Origin: RYN-230 sp963717125
Lineage (GTDB): Bacteria; Actinomycetota; Actinomycetes; Streptosporangiales; Streptosporangiaceae
Reading direction: 5' to 3'
NCBI GenBank assembly: GCA_963717125.1
Contig: CAVQVG010000002.1
Location: 62,001-126,000, forward strand
DNA length: 64,000 bases
How positions within the stretch are numbered: position 1 is the stretch's first letter; every line of letters starts with the position of its first letter. Below are positions 24,943 through 32,915 of the stretch, in pieces. The notes below the pieces were generated by a model that ran no database searches, was not told the origin of the DNA, and was given only the letters and a program-made list of their open reading frames with translations. A program made the position numbers and the translations under genes.

Positions 24943-26194
24943 GGTACGGCAGCAGCGATAGGAGTGCGCAGATCCCCGGCGCCTCTGCTCAGCTGGACCC
25001 GGGGGCATTCACGCCGGCGGATTCCCGGCGGAGCACCGGCTGGTGTGCATTCCGCGGTACCCACATTCAGGGCACATGGGGCGCTGCTCAGCAACGCGGG
25101 CAGGGACAGGTGGGAGGCCCGATGGTGCCTGGCCGAGTGCTGCGTAGCGTGCAAGCAGCCGGTTCGTTCCCGGCCAATCGACTCAGCCGAGGATTCCTTG
25201 CGGATGGGCGAGAGACCGTCGTAGCCACCGATGGAGAAGGTGAACCTCGCCGCCTTGCGGATGCGCCCCATTGCCTGATCGTTCCCCCCGTTTGGTGATC
25301 GTGCCGGACGCCAGACTGAGCCGGTCCTTCCTCATGGTGACGTACCCGCCGAAGGCCGCGCACCTGAAACAGGAAGGGCCGGTGTGGAGTTGACGCGGCC
25401 GGCGCGCCCCTGGAGTGCAAGCAGGGGCGGTACGTCACGAAGTGGGCAACTCTGGGGTGGCCTGGCCGGCATCCCACCGTGAAGGCGCACGTTGCGGCCG
25501 GCTGGGACTTTAGACCTCATGACCAGGGCTACATCCAGGCTGCCGCAGACCACAGAACAGGTGTTGCGATCCGGTCCAGGGGACGCCCGGAGGGTGCGTG
25601 TTAGCCTCGTCCAAGGCCCTTCGCCTCCTGCCGTCAGCAACTTCAGGATAGGCGCGGGGCCTGATCTTGTCCGGGGCCTGGCGCACGCTCGTACGGTGCA
25701 CCGGCATGGAGGTCCCCCAGGGGTGGGGCTATGCCGGACGTTCCAGGAATTCGGCCGCTCTGGGGCAGCCTCGCTGGCATCCCACCATGAGGGCGCAGGG
25801 TTCGGTCAGCTGGGACTCTTGGACCTCATGACCAGGGCAACGTCTGCGCTCCCGGGGACCGAAGAACAGGTGTTTCAGGCCGGCTGGCGGGACGGCGCTC
25901 ACGACAAGATCACGCTTCAAATCCGGCGCCGATGGGAAGCGGCCGGCCTCGTCGCCGCTCTGGCCGGCATGACGCGTAATGAGGCGCCGGAGGTGAGGGC
26001 CGGGGAGCCCCCGTCAGCCGCGAAGACTGGATTAGCTCTGGGCTCCCGCTGTCCGGCCAGCTGGCACCGTGATCGCGTGTCTATCTATGCCAGGCCGGCC
26101 AGCATTTACCCGTGGCACAACCCGGGGGCGTACCTCGGCAGGATGATCGGGTAACGCCGCCGCTTAACCGCCCTGCCAGAGAGGATGCCTGACG
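24943..26194. other. 1.25-kb stretch without supportable genes
   Basis: All six frames are interrupted or have unnatural composition, and base composition is more even than in the core genes. The main recognisable structure is a degenerate direct repeat of about 140 bp whose copies start near 25450 and 25759. It is probably decayed mobile or accessory DNA. Confidence 0.55.
25450..25900. repeat. Degenerate ~140-bp direct repeat, copies 309 bp apart
   Basis: Copy 1 (about 25450-25590) and copy 2 (about 25759-25900) share blocks such as GGCATCCCACCRTGARGGCG, GCTGGGACT and GACCTCATGACCAGGGC, then RGAACAGGTGTT, in the same order and spacing. The GACCTCATG blocks begin at 25513 and 25822, a shift of 309 bases. 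Identity is roughly 75 percent by eye. Confidence 0.7.
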
Positions 26195-26593
26195 GTGCCG
26201 ACAAGGAAGGTAGCCCACGAGGTGCTGGGCACCTACATCCGGGCGTGGGAGACGCAGGACCCTGGCCTGATCGTGACGATCTTCACCTTTTCCGCGACGT
26301 ATCACGAGCGGGTGCTTCAGGACCCCATCCCCGACCGGGAGGCGATCCGCCACTACTGGCAGACCAAGGTGGTGGCCGCGCAGGCGAACATCAGGTGCGA
26401 ACTGCTCAACGTGTACGTGGACGGGGACACGGTGGTTGCCGAGTGGCAGGCGGAGTTCGATGATCTGGCCCAGGGCGTGCGCAAGCGCATGCGGGAGATC
26501 GCAGTGCTTGTCTTCGAGGGGCACCTGATCGCCAGTCTCCGCGAGTACTGGGCGTCTGAGCAGATCGGCCCTGTGGAGGGGCATGGTCGCTGA
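26195..26593 (+). CDS. SnoaL/NTF2-like domain protein
   Basis: A 132-aa single-domain protein of the NTF2-like superfamily: an N-terminal helix (HEVLGTYIRAWETQDPGLIV), the turn TFSATYHERVLQDPIPDREA, RHYWQTKV and a curved sheet ending in VLVFEGHLIASLREYW. Such proteins act as small-molecule isomerases, hydrolases or ligand carriers; the ligand is unknown and no pathway genes are adjacent. GTG at 26195 with AGAGAGGA upstream. It is the best-preserved enzyme-like gene of the accessory region. Confidence 0.78.
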   Translation: MPTRKVAHEVLGTYIRAWETQDPGLIVTIFTFSATYHERVLQDPIPDREAIRHYWQTKVVAAQANIRCELLNVYVDGDTVVAEWQAEFDDLAQGVRKRMREIAVLVFEGHLIASLREYWASEQIGPVEGHGR

Positions 26594-26677
26594 CCCTGGT
26601 GGACGCCGATACCTGCGATGCGACTATCGGGCGCGAGCCGCTGTGCAAGGCTGCCGCCAGGCGTACCGTCAGCGTTC

Positions 26678-26923
26678 GTGGATCCGGTCATCGCAGCGGC
26701 AATCATCGCCGCCTCCGCCACGGCCGTTGTAGCGATCGTCGGCCTTCTCGTCAACACGCGGTCCACAACGCAGGCCCTCCGCGCCTCGCGCAACCTTGCC
26801 CAGGATCAGCGCCTGTGGGAGAAGCGCGCCGATATGTATGGGGAGATCTTCGCTTACGCGGGGCATAGGAAGGATGTCCGGGCCTATCGACTTGACCGCA
26901 GGGACCTTGTCCGGGTTCCGTGA
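26678..26923 (+). pseudogene. Truncated membrane-anchored coiled-coil protein
   Basis: The frame from GTG 26678 reads one membrane helix (VIAAAIIAASATAVVAIVGL) and then LVNTRSTTQALRASRNLAQD and QRLWEKRADMYGEIFAYAGH. This opening is common to actinobacterial hypothetical proteins of about 180-200 aa. Here the frame stops after 81 residues in HRKDVRAYRLDRRDLVRVP, so it is probably a truncated or frameshifted copy. Confidence 0.55.
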
Positions 26924-27080
26924 ACGGGCTGAGCCGTCTGTGAGCCGTCCAAGAGCAAGCCACACCCGTGGACGGCAATTAGTGATAGTTGGTGGTTGCG
27001 CAGGTGAGACGGGGTGCTGCCCAAGCCCAGGCAGGTCAGAGCGGGGCTGCTATCTTTTCCAGCCCAAGTAGCCGTCCCGG

Positions 27081-28499
27081 TTACCAGCCGTGGAACTGGC
27101 CTTGCGCGGTCCAGGTGACGGCCAGCGCCGCTAGCCCCGCCAGGCCAGCCACGGTGGCCAGCACGCGGCGGGCAGGCTGGCCGGCCGACCAGCGCAGCCC
27201 CGCGAGGGCTAGCCGGCGGGCCAGCCCGATCACGATGTACAGGGAGCCGGCCAGCGACAGGGCCACCAGGGCGATGCCGAGCGCGTCGATGGCGGCCACT
27301 GGGTAACGGTGGCTGTCCAGCGCGGTGGCCAGCAGGTGCGCCTGCCGGCTGCCGGAATGCCACAGCGCCCGGTTGATCTGGGGCAGGCGCAGCAGCAGGT
27401 AGCCGAGGCCGACCGCGAGCAGCGGGATGACGCACAGCACCCAGCCGGTCACGACGATCCGGGCGCGCCGCCGCAGGCCAGTGACCCGCGGGTCCCGGGG
27501 GCCTTTCCGCAGCGCGCCGCGCAGGATGGGGGCGACCCGGGCGAACAGGTCTGGCACGCCGACCAGGTCGCTCAGGATGAAGTAGCCGTCGAAGCGGACG
27601 AACGGGAGCAGTTGCTCCAGCATCTCCAGGTGCGTTATGGCGATGACCAGGAGCAGGACCTGGGCCGAGGTGACCGCGTAGAGGCCGGCCAGCGCCAGCA
27701 TGAAGACCAGGTTGAAGTAGAGGCCGCCGAGGTCAGTACGCAGCCGGCCGCCGCGGCTGAGCCGGTACGAATCGGTGACGTTGGTGAAGAACGACGGCCA
27801 GATCAGGTAGATGCCGACGCCGATCCGGCCCGGCCGGGCGCCGCCGTAGCGGCATCCGGTCGCGTGCCCGCACTCGTGGAACGCGGCCGAGATCACCGTC
27901 AGCCCGACCACCACGAGCAGGTCCACCGGGTCGCGCAGCACCTGCGCCAGCCCGCCGCCCAGGCCGTGGATGACGAACAGCCAGTAGTCCAGCGCCAGTA
28001 CGGCGCCGACCACGGCCACGACCAGCGGCTGGCGGAACAGCGGCCGGAGCAGCGTGCCGGCCACGTTCGCCACCGGCTCGGGCAGCAGCGTGCTGCGGGC
28101 CCGCAGCGCGAGCAGCGGGCTGGCCGTCGGCGCGGCGGCCGGGGCGCCAGGCTTGGCCACGATCCCCAGCGGGATCAGCTTGGCCGCGATGATATGCCGG
28201 ATCTGGTCAGCGGTAAGCGTCCGGTCGAGGTCGGCAGTGACCAGATCCGCGATGGCGGCCGCGTCTCGCGAGCCATCGATCCGGCCGGTCACCTGGTACA
28301 GCAGCGGGGACATCTGGATGACCTGGCCGTCGCCCCGCCGGACCAGCGACGGAGGCTGCTGGTAGCCGGAATTCTGGTATTCGCCGAGCAACTCGACCCC
28401 GTCGGCGAGCCGGGGCGGCGCAGCGGGCCCAGCTGGATCGGCCGGGGACGGCACAGCCGCGGCCCGCTCGGCGGGCTCGTGCCCGGTGGCTACCGTCAT
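27081..28499 (-). CDS. M50-type membrane metalloprotease with PqqD-like N-terminal domain
   Basis: A 472-aa 'putative peptide zinc metalloprotease'. Residues ~30-115 form a small winged-helix region (YQNSGYQQPPSLVRRGDGQV, SPLLYQVTGRIDGSRDAAAI, DQIRHIIAAKLIPLGIV) that looks like PqqD/RRE domains, which bind leader peptides in RiPP pathways. Membrane helices follow. The zinc motif HECGH starts at residue 208 (ISAAFHECGHATGCRYGGAR), and a probable third ligand lies in LLPFVRFDGYFILSDLVGVP (~300). Five or six further helices complete it. It lies directly downstream of the 75-aa leader-like peptide gene, behind a hairpin, with GGAGGA before its ATG. The likely job is processing or exporting that peptide; this is inference from domain and context. 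Confidence 0.85.
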   Translation of the reverse strand: MTVATGHEPAERAAAVPSPADPAGPAAPPRLADGVELLGEYQNSGYQQPPSLVRRGDGQVIQMSPLLYQVTGRIDGSRDAAAIADLVTADLDRTLTADQIRHIIAAKLIPLGIVAKPGAPAAAPTASPLLALRARSTLLPEPVANVAGTLLRPLFRQPLVVAVVGAVLALDYWLFVIHGLGGGLAQVLRDPVDLLVVVGLTVISAAFHECGHATGCRYGGARPGRIGVGIYLIWPSFFTNVTDSYRLSRGGRLRTDLGGLYFNLVFMLALAGLYAVTSAQVLLLVIAITHLEMLEQLLPFVRFDGYFILSDLVGVPDLFARVAPILRGALRKGPRDPRVTGLRRRARIVVTGWVLCVIPLLAVGLGYLLLRLPQINRALWHSGSRQAHLLATALDSHRYPVAAIDALGIALVALSLAGSLYIVIGLARRLALAGLRWSAGQPARRVLATVAGLAGLAALAVTWTAQGQFHGW

Positions 28500-28527
28500 G
28501 ACGCTGCTCCTCCCTTAGACAGGGAAA

Positions 28528-28553
28528 GGACCGCCCGGGCCCCCGGGCGGTCC
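28528..28553 (-). terminator. Hairpin between peptide gene and protease (terminator or attenuator)
   Basis: A perfect 12-bp stem (GGACCGCCCGGG and its complement) with a 2-base apex lies after the peptide stop (28624) and before the protease start (28499). On the minus strand it is followed by CTTTCC. Such an element would let the peptide be made in excess of the protease. Confidence 0.65.
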
Positions 28554-28623
28554 CTCCCTCCCGTTGCGCTTTTCCCCTCCGAAGAGCACAGCGGGGCGCA
28601 CTCGGTTTCCGGCCAGCTAGCTG

Positions 28624-28851
28624 CTACAGGACGTTGCCGGAGCCCAGGCTGAGGATGTTGTTCAGGCTGCCGTTGGCAATGGCCACGTTGACCAAGCCGG
28701 ACTGAGCCGTGTTGCCGTAGCCGTTCTGGATGAAGACGGAGCTTGAGCCGCCGGACTTCGGGTGGCACACCCAGAGCGTTTCCCGGCTCGGCAGCAGCTC
28801 GGCGTGCTCGAGCTCGAGGTCCTGCATGGTCACGGCAGGTCGAGTGGACAT
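28624..28851 (-). CDS. 75-aa leader-like peptide, putative M50 substrate
   Basis: A small peptide with a two-part look. The first ~30 residues are acidic and leader-like (MQDLELEHAELLPSRETLW, where ELLPSRETL looks like a recognition motif). The second part is a Gly/Ser/Asn/Val-rich, uncharged core (SSSVFIQNGYGNTAQSGLVN, then VAIANGSLNNILSLGSGNVL) that resembles curlin- or rodlin-type amyloid segments. AAGGAGG lies six bases before the ATG, the best ribosome-binding site in this cluster. It is followed by a hairpin and the M50 protease gene. It could be a RiPP-like precursor or a secreted self-assembling peptide. No function is demonstrated for the family to my knowledge. Confidence 0.8.
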   Translation of the reverse strand: MSTRPAVTMQDLELEHAELLPSRETLWVCHPKSGGSSSVFIQNGYGNTAQSGLVNVAIANGSLNNILSLGSGNVL

Positions 28852-28965
28852 GGAGCCTCCTTGGGGAGTGATCTGCCCCGGTCGGGTAGATCAGGATGCC
28901 CGCGACTGCGGGCGCTCGGGTCTCAGCGACCGCCCGGCACCTCTGTGGTGACGAGCCCGAACGTG

Positions 28966-28987
28966 ATGTACGCTTTCTGCCGTACAT
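28966..28987. promoter_or_regulatory. Inverted repeat ATGTACG-N8-CGTACAT, candidate operator
   Basis: A perfect 7-bp inverted repeat with an 8-base spacer lies in the divergent region between the peptide gene and the HTH regulator. A third CGTACA half-site is at 29004-29009. It is the natural candidate for binding by the adjacent regulator. Confidence 0.6.
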
Positions 28988-29086
28988 ATCGTTCGGCCAT
29001 GACCGTACAGTAATGTTTACCGGTGAGTAAGGCAAGGACTGCGGATCGCGGCCGAATCCCGACGGGCAGAGACGGTTAGGCTGGTC

Positions 29087-29554
29087 ATGGCGGCGAATGC
29101 GGGGGACGAGCGGGGTCCCGCTCCGGACCACCCCCGCCCGGCCGGCACAGCGATGGAGGTCGGCACCAACCCCCTGCAGCGGCTGATCCTGGACCGGCTG
29201 CGTGACCGGGGCTTGTCCTACGGCGATGTGGCCCGGCGTGGCGGCTTGCCCCGGTCCACCGTCTACACCCTGGCGACGACCCGGAACCTGGCCCGGCCGC
29301 CTCGCCCGGCCACCCTGGACGGGCTGGCCCGGGGCCTGGATGTGCCGGTCTCCGCGGTCCGCGCGGCCGCCGCCGAGTCCACCGGACTGCACTACTACGA
29401 CGACGACCCGGCTGACCCGAAACAGCCGGGCGACCCGGAGCGCGAGCTGCTCATCGCCAGCATCGACGAGCTGACCCAGGAAGACCGGCGGCACGTGGCC
29501 GCGCTGGTCGAATCGCTGCGCCACCGGGCCGCGCCGGACTCGACCGACCGCTAG
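29087..29554 (+). CDS. XRE-type helix-turn-helix regulator
   Basis: A 155-aa protein with a Cro/CI-like HTH (about residues 28-85: LQRLILDRLRDRGLSYGDVA, RRGGLPRSTVYTLAT, TLDGLARGLDVPVSAVRAA) and an acidic C-terminal helix that ends in ELTQEDRRHVAALVESLRHR, as in small actinobacterial repressors. The gene is divergent from the peptide/M50 genes, and inverted repeats lie between them, so it probably regulates them and itself. ATG at 29087 is used; an internal ATG at 29153 begins directly before the HTH and is an alternative. Confidence 0.82.
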   Translation: MAANAGDERGPAPDHPRPAGTAMEVGTNPLQRLILDRLRDRGLSYGDVARRGGLPRSTVYTLATTRNLARPPRPATLDGLARGLDVPVSAVRAAAAESTGLHYYDDDPADPKQPGDPERELLIASIDELTQEDRRHVAALVESLRHRAAPDSTDR

Positions 29555-29640
29555 CACCCGGCCTCGCGACCGCGGACCGGCGCGGCTGGGCATCGCCGGC
29601 TGGGCCGGGCGTCCGGCCCAGCCCACCTGCGCGCGCACCG

Positions 29641-30678
29641 CTACTCGACCTGGCCGATGGCCGGCACTCCGAGCTGCTTGGCCAGCTCCCCGTAGGAACC
29701 CTCCGGCAGCACCAGCCGGGCGACCCGCAGGATAACCCGGGGATCCGAACCAGGCGGCCGCAGCACGAAGACCCGTCCGCCCTGCTGGTCGCACGTCACG
29801 ACGAGCCGGTCATGGTCGGCCAGGACAATACAGGGCCGTTCCGCGCTTGGCGGCACCGCGCCCGGCTCCGGCCCGGCGGTAGCCGGACGCACCGCGGCGG
29901 CGTCCCCCGTGGTATGACGGCGCAGCGTCATCAGCGCTTCGGCCAGGAAGGTCAGGCCGACCAGCAGGGCAACCGCTAGCAGCAGGGCCTTGAGCCAGGT
30001 AGGCATGCCGTTGAGGTTCGGCGCGCCCGTTGTCCTGGGCACGGCGTGGTGCGCGGTACCTGCCGGGGCTGGTGGTGGTGATGCCAGGTGCGGCCGGGTG
30101 GCCGGGGTTGGCTTGCCGGCCGGGCTTGGCCTGCTGCTGGGCGATGTCGTGGCCGCCGGGCTCGGGATAGTGAGCACGGTGCCGGGGTGGATCCTGTTCG
30201 GGTCGGGTCCGATGGCCTGCCAGTTGGCCTCGTACAGGGCTAGCCAGCCGCCAGGCAGGGCCAGCCGGGCCGCGATGCCGGACAAGGTGTCTCCGGCCGT
30301 GACCGTGTAGCGGGCGGGCAGTGTCCGGCTGGGCAGCAGGAGCACGGTGCCGGGGTGGATCGTGTTCGGGTCGGGGCCGATGGCCGGCCGGTTGGCCGCG
30401 TACAGGGCTGGCCAGCCACCGTGCACGGCGAACTGAGCGGCGATGCTGGACAGGGTGTCGCCGTACTGCACGACGTACTTGGTGACGGCCGGCTTGGCCG
30501 GAGTCAACTGGGCCGCAGGGGCGTTCTGCAGGCTGGTGAGGATTACTTCGGTACTACGCGCGGTGCGCGTGCTCGCGTGGGCCGGGTGCATGGGTCCCGG
30601 GCTGCCAATCGCCATCAGGATGATCGGCAGGATGCTCAAGGCGAGCATCACGCACGCGGACGTGGTCCACGTACGCAT
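29641..30678 (-). CDS. Membrane protein with two LysM domains
   Basis: A 345-aa protein. An N-terminal signal or anchor helix (VMLALSILPIILMAIG) is followed by two LysM peptidoglycan-binding domains (KYVVQYGDTLSSIAAQF ... NTIHPGTVLLLPS at ~65-115 and RYTVTAGDTLSGIAARL ... NRIHPGTVLTIPS at ~120-172). A Pro/Thr/Ser spacer, a second membrane helix (LKALLLAVALLVGLTFLAEA, ~230-250) and a ~90-residue C-terminal domain (CIVLADHDRLVVTCDQQGGR) complete it. The LysM part would face the wall and the tail the cytoplasm, which suggests a wall-attached signalling or scaffold role. It lies downstream of the repeat surface protein in the same direction. ATG 30678 has GGAAAG upstream. Confidence 0.85.
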   Translation of the reverse strand: MRTWTTSACVMLALSILPIILMAIGSPGPMHPAHASTRTARSTEVILTSLQNAPAAQLTPAKPAVTKYVVQYGDTLSSIAAQFAVHGGWPALYAANRPAIGPDPNTIHPGTVLLLPSRTLPARYTVTAGDTLSGIAARLALPGGWLALYEANWQAIGPDPNRIHPGTVLTIPSPAATTSPSSRPSPAGKPTPATRPHLASPPPAPAGTAHHAVPRTTGAPNLNGMPTWLKALLLAVALLVGLTFLAEALMTLRRHTTGDAAAVRPATAGPEPGAVPPSAERPCIVLADHDRLVVTCDQQGGRVFVLRPPGSDPRVILRVARLVLPEGSYGELAKQLGVPAIGQVE

Positions 30679-30766
30679 GATGCTTCACTTTCCTTCCAAG
30701 GGGATCAGCGCCGAACGCCGCAGGTCCGGGCGCCGAAGGAACGGGCCGGTTTTGGAAGGAAAGGAC

Positions 30767-32707
30767 TTACGCGGGCGGTACCTCGGGCAGGTAAGACCGC
30801 CAGATCGACTTCGCGGCGGCCCGCCGGGCCAGCCGCAGCAAAACCAGGGTGAGCAGCGTGATCAGCGCGGCGCTCAGGCCGGCTTGCAGCCCGCCGCCGC
30901 TGCTCCCGCCCACGGCGCCAGCAGCGCCGCCGCTGCCGGTTGCGCCGCCGCCCGCCCCAGCAGGCAGCCGGGGCAGCGGCGAGGTCGGCGACACCGGGGC
31001 GCTGCCGTCACGCGGTCCCGGCAGTGAACCCGGGCCGAGCGAACGCAGGCCGTCGGCCAGCCCGGCCGTCGCGGCGGCAGCCGCGGACCCGGTTCCGGTG
31101 TGCGGCGCGGAGGCCGTGCCGGGGGTGCCCGGGCCGGCCGGGATCGCCGGGTTGGGCACCACGGTGCTGGTGACGCCGGTCACGGTGCTGGTGACGCCGG
31201 GGAGCACGCCCCCGGTGACCCCGCTGACCGTGCTCGTGACACCCGGCAGCACGCTGCTGGTGACGCCGGTCAGGGTGCTAGTGACGGCGGGGAGCACGCT
31301 GCTGGTGACGCCGGTCAGGGTGCTGGTGACGCCGGGGAGGACGCTGCCGGTGACGCCGGTCAGGGTGCTGGTGACCGCCGGCAGGACGCTGCCCGTCACG
31401 CCGGTGAGGGTGCTGGTGACGGCCGGGAGGACGCTGCCCGTGACGCCGGCGAGGGTGCTGGTGACCGTCGGCAGGACGCTGCCCGTGACGCCGGTCAGGG
31501 TGCTGGTCACGGCCGGGACGACGGATCCGGTGACGCCGGTCAGGGTGCTGGTGACCATCGGCAGGACGCTGCCCGTCACGCCGGTCAGGGTGCTGGTGAC
31601 GGTCGGCAGGACGGATCCGGTGACGCCGGTGACCGTGCTCGTGACGGCCGGGAGCACGGACTTACTGACCCCGGTGACCGTGCCGGTAACGGTCGGGAGG
31701 ACGCTGCCGGTGACGCCGCTGACGGTGCCGGTCACGGTCGGGACGACGCTGCCGGTGACGCCGCTGACCGTGCTTGTGACGGTCGGGACGACGCTGCCGG
31801 TGACGCCGCTGACGGTGCTGGTGGCGGCGGGGAGCGTGCTGCCGGTGGCGGCGGGGAGCGCGGTCTTGGTGACCCCGGTGACGGCGCCGGTCACCGTCGG
31901 CTGGGTCTGCGCGGCGACGCTGGTGATCGTCCCGGTCAGCCCGGACAGCGGGCCGGTCGGCTGGCTGGCCGGGTTAAGCGCGGGGGCGGTCGGCGGGGCC
32001 GGGGTGGTCTGGGTGCTGCCGGGCAGGGCGCCAGTGACGGTGGCCGCGGCGCTAGTCGCGGCGGCCCGCTGGGCGGCGGCGGGCTGGGCGGCGGCCGGCT
32101 GGCTCTGGGCGGCTGGCGGCTGGCTGCTGCCCAGGCCCTGGGTCACGCTGCTGACGGTCCCGGTGACGCTACTGACGGAGCCGCTGACGCTGCTCACGGC
32201 CCCGCTGACGCTGCTGGCGGCCGGGACCGCCGGGCTGGACGGCTGGCTCGCACTGCTGCTGGTGCTGGCGGGCGGCTGCGCCGGGGCGTTGGCCGGGATC
32301 GCGTTCTGGCCGGCCGGGCTCGGCTGGCTGGCCGGCTGCGCCGCGCTGGGTGCCGCTGGCCCGGGCTGCGCCGGTGCCGGCTGGGTCGCCGCGGGCGGCG
32401 ACGAGCTCGGCTGGGTCGAGCTCGGCTGGGTCGAGCTCGGCTGGGTCGAACCGGGCTGGGTCGAACCGGGCTGTGGCGGTGGGGTCGGCTGGGTGAGGCT
32501 CTGCACGGCACCGCTGGCCGCCCCGGTCAGCGAACTCAGCACCGATCCGGCGCCGCTCGGTCCCGGCGAACCTGGGTCTGTCGCAGCTGAGGCCCGGTCC
32601 GACAGCAGGAACGCCAGAACGAGCGCTGCGGCAATCCCCCCGCAGACGCAGAAAAAAACCCTCAGAGCCCGACCTAAGGCTCGCGAGTGGGTTGCGGACC
32701 CCTCCAC
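30767..32707 (-). CDS. Secreted, wall- or membrane-anchored protein with fifteen 15-aa repeats
   Basis: A 646-aa surface protein. The signal peptide (~15-42) contains VFFCVCGGIAAALVLAFLLS and ends in ASA. A Pro/Gln/Ser/Thr region has five-residue repeats (QPGSTQPGSTQPSSTQPSS) and an Ala/Pro/Ser stretch. Fifteen tandem units of exactly 15 residues follow (consensus SVLPAVTSTLTGVTG; DNA 31163-31837). The C-terminal membrane helix is LSAALITLLTLVLLRLARRA with a basic end. Only Val, Thr, Leu, Ser, Gly and Pro dominate the repeats, so a beta-rich or fibre-like fold is plausible. It has no LPXTG motif. It is probably coexpressed with the LysM gene downstream. I do not recognise the family; a cell-surface stalk or adhesin is an inference. 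Confidence 0.82.
   Translation of the reverse strand: MEGSATHSRALGRALRVFFCVCGGIAAALVLAFLLSDRASAATDPGSPGPSGAGSVLSSLTGAASGAVQSLTQPTPPPQPGSTQPGSTQPSSTQPSSTQPSSSPPAATQPAPAQPGPAAPSAAQPASQPSPAGQNAIPANAPAQPPASTSSSASQPSSPAVPAASSVSGAVSSVSGSVSSVTGTVSSVTQGLGSSQPPAAQSQPAAAQPAAAQRAAATSAAATVTGALPGSTQTTPAPPTAPALNPASQPTGPLSGLTGTITSVAAQTQPTVTGAVTGVTKTALPAATGSTLPAATSTVSGVTGSVVPTVTSTVSGVTGSVVPTVTGTVSGVTGSVLPTVTGTVTGVSKSVLPAVTSTVTGVTGSVLPTVTSTLTGVTGSVLPMVTSTLTGVTGSVVPAVTSTLTGVTGSVLPTVTSTLAGVTGSVLPAVTSTLTGVTGSVLPAVTSTLTGVTGSVLPGVTSTLTGVTSSVLPAVTSTLTGVTSSVLPGVTSTVSGVTGGVLPGVTSTVTGVTSTVVPNPAIPAGPGTPGTASAPHTGTGSAAAAATAGLADGLRSLGPGSLPGPRDGSAPVSPTSPLPRLPAGAGGGATGSGGAAGAVGGSSGGGLQAGLSAALITLLTLVLLRLARRAAAKSIWRSYLPEVPPA
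31163..31837 (-). repeat. 45-bp tandem repeat, 15 copies, inside the surface protein gene
   Basis: Fifteen in-frame 45-bp units without any length variation (675 bp) encode the 15-aa repeats. Units differ mainly at synonymous positions and at the LPxV residue (A, T, G or M), so the array has both expanded and diverged. It is coding and is not a CRISPR array: there are no spacers. Confidence 0.9.
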
Positions 32708-32915
32708 GGCTCGGAGACTACACCGGGATACCGATAATCATCCATATCTACCCGCCAGTTCTGTCCGGGCAGAACCGTCGGCCCGACGGCTTAGAACGGG
32801 TCTAGCTGCAAGAACATGGCCGACGGGGAACAAAAAATGAATCCGCTACAGAGGTCGGCGCAATGCAGGGCAACATGGCGGATGCGTTACCAGAACACAC
32901 GAGAAAGGTAATTCC

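Noticed and set aside
25492..26154. A 220-codon open frame that includes both copies of the 309-bp-offset repeat
   Set aside because: Amino acid composition is unnatural, no ribosome-binding site is present, and similarity between copies is spread evenly over codon positions rather than favouring the third.
26678..26923. Treating the truncated membrane protein as a complete small gene
   Set aside because: Its opening matches longer hypothetical proteins and the frame ends abruptly after the helix and the first coiled-coil segment.
31163..31837. A CRISPR-like array
   Set aside because: Units are contiguous 45-bp in-frame repeats without unique spacers and encode a regular peptide.
30849..32840. 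A 663-codon open frame on the plus strand opposite the repeat surface protein
   Set aside because: It mirrors the 45-bp repeat array on the other strand, lacks a ribosome-binding site and has no natural domain; the minus strand has signal peptide, repeats and anchor.
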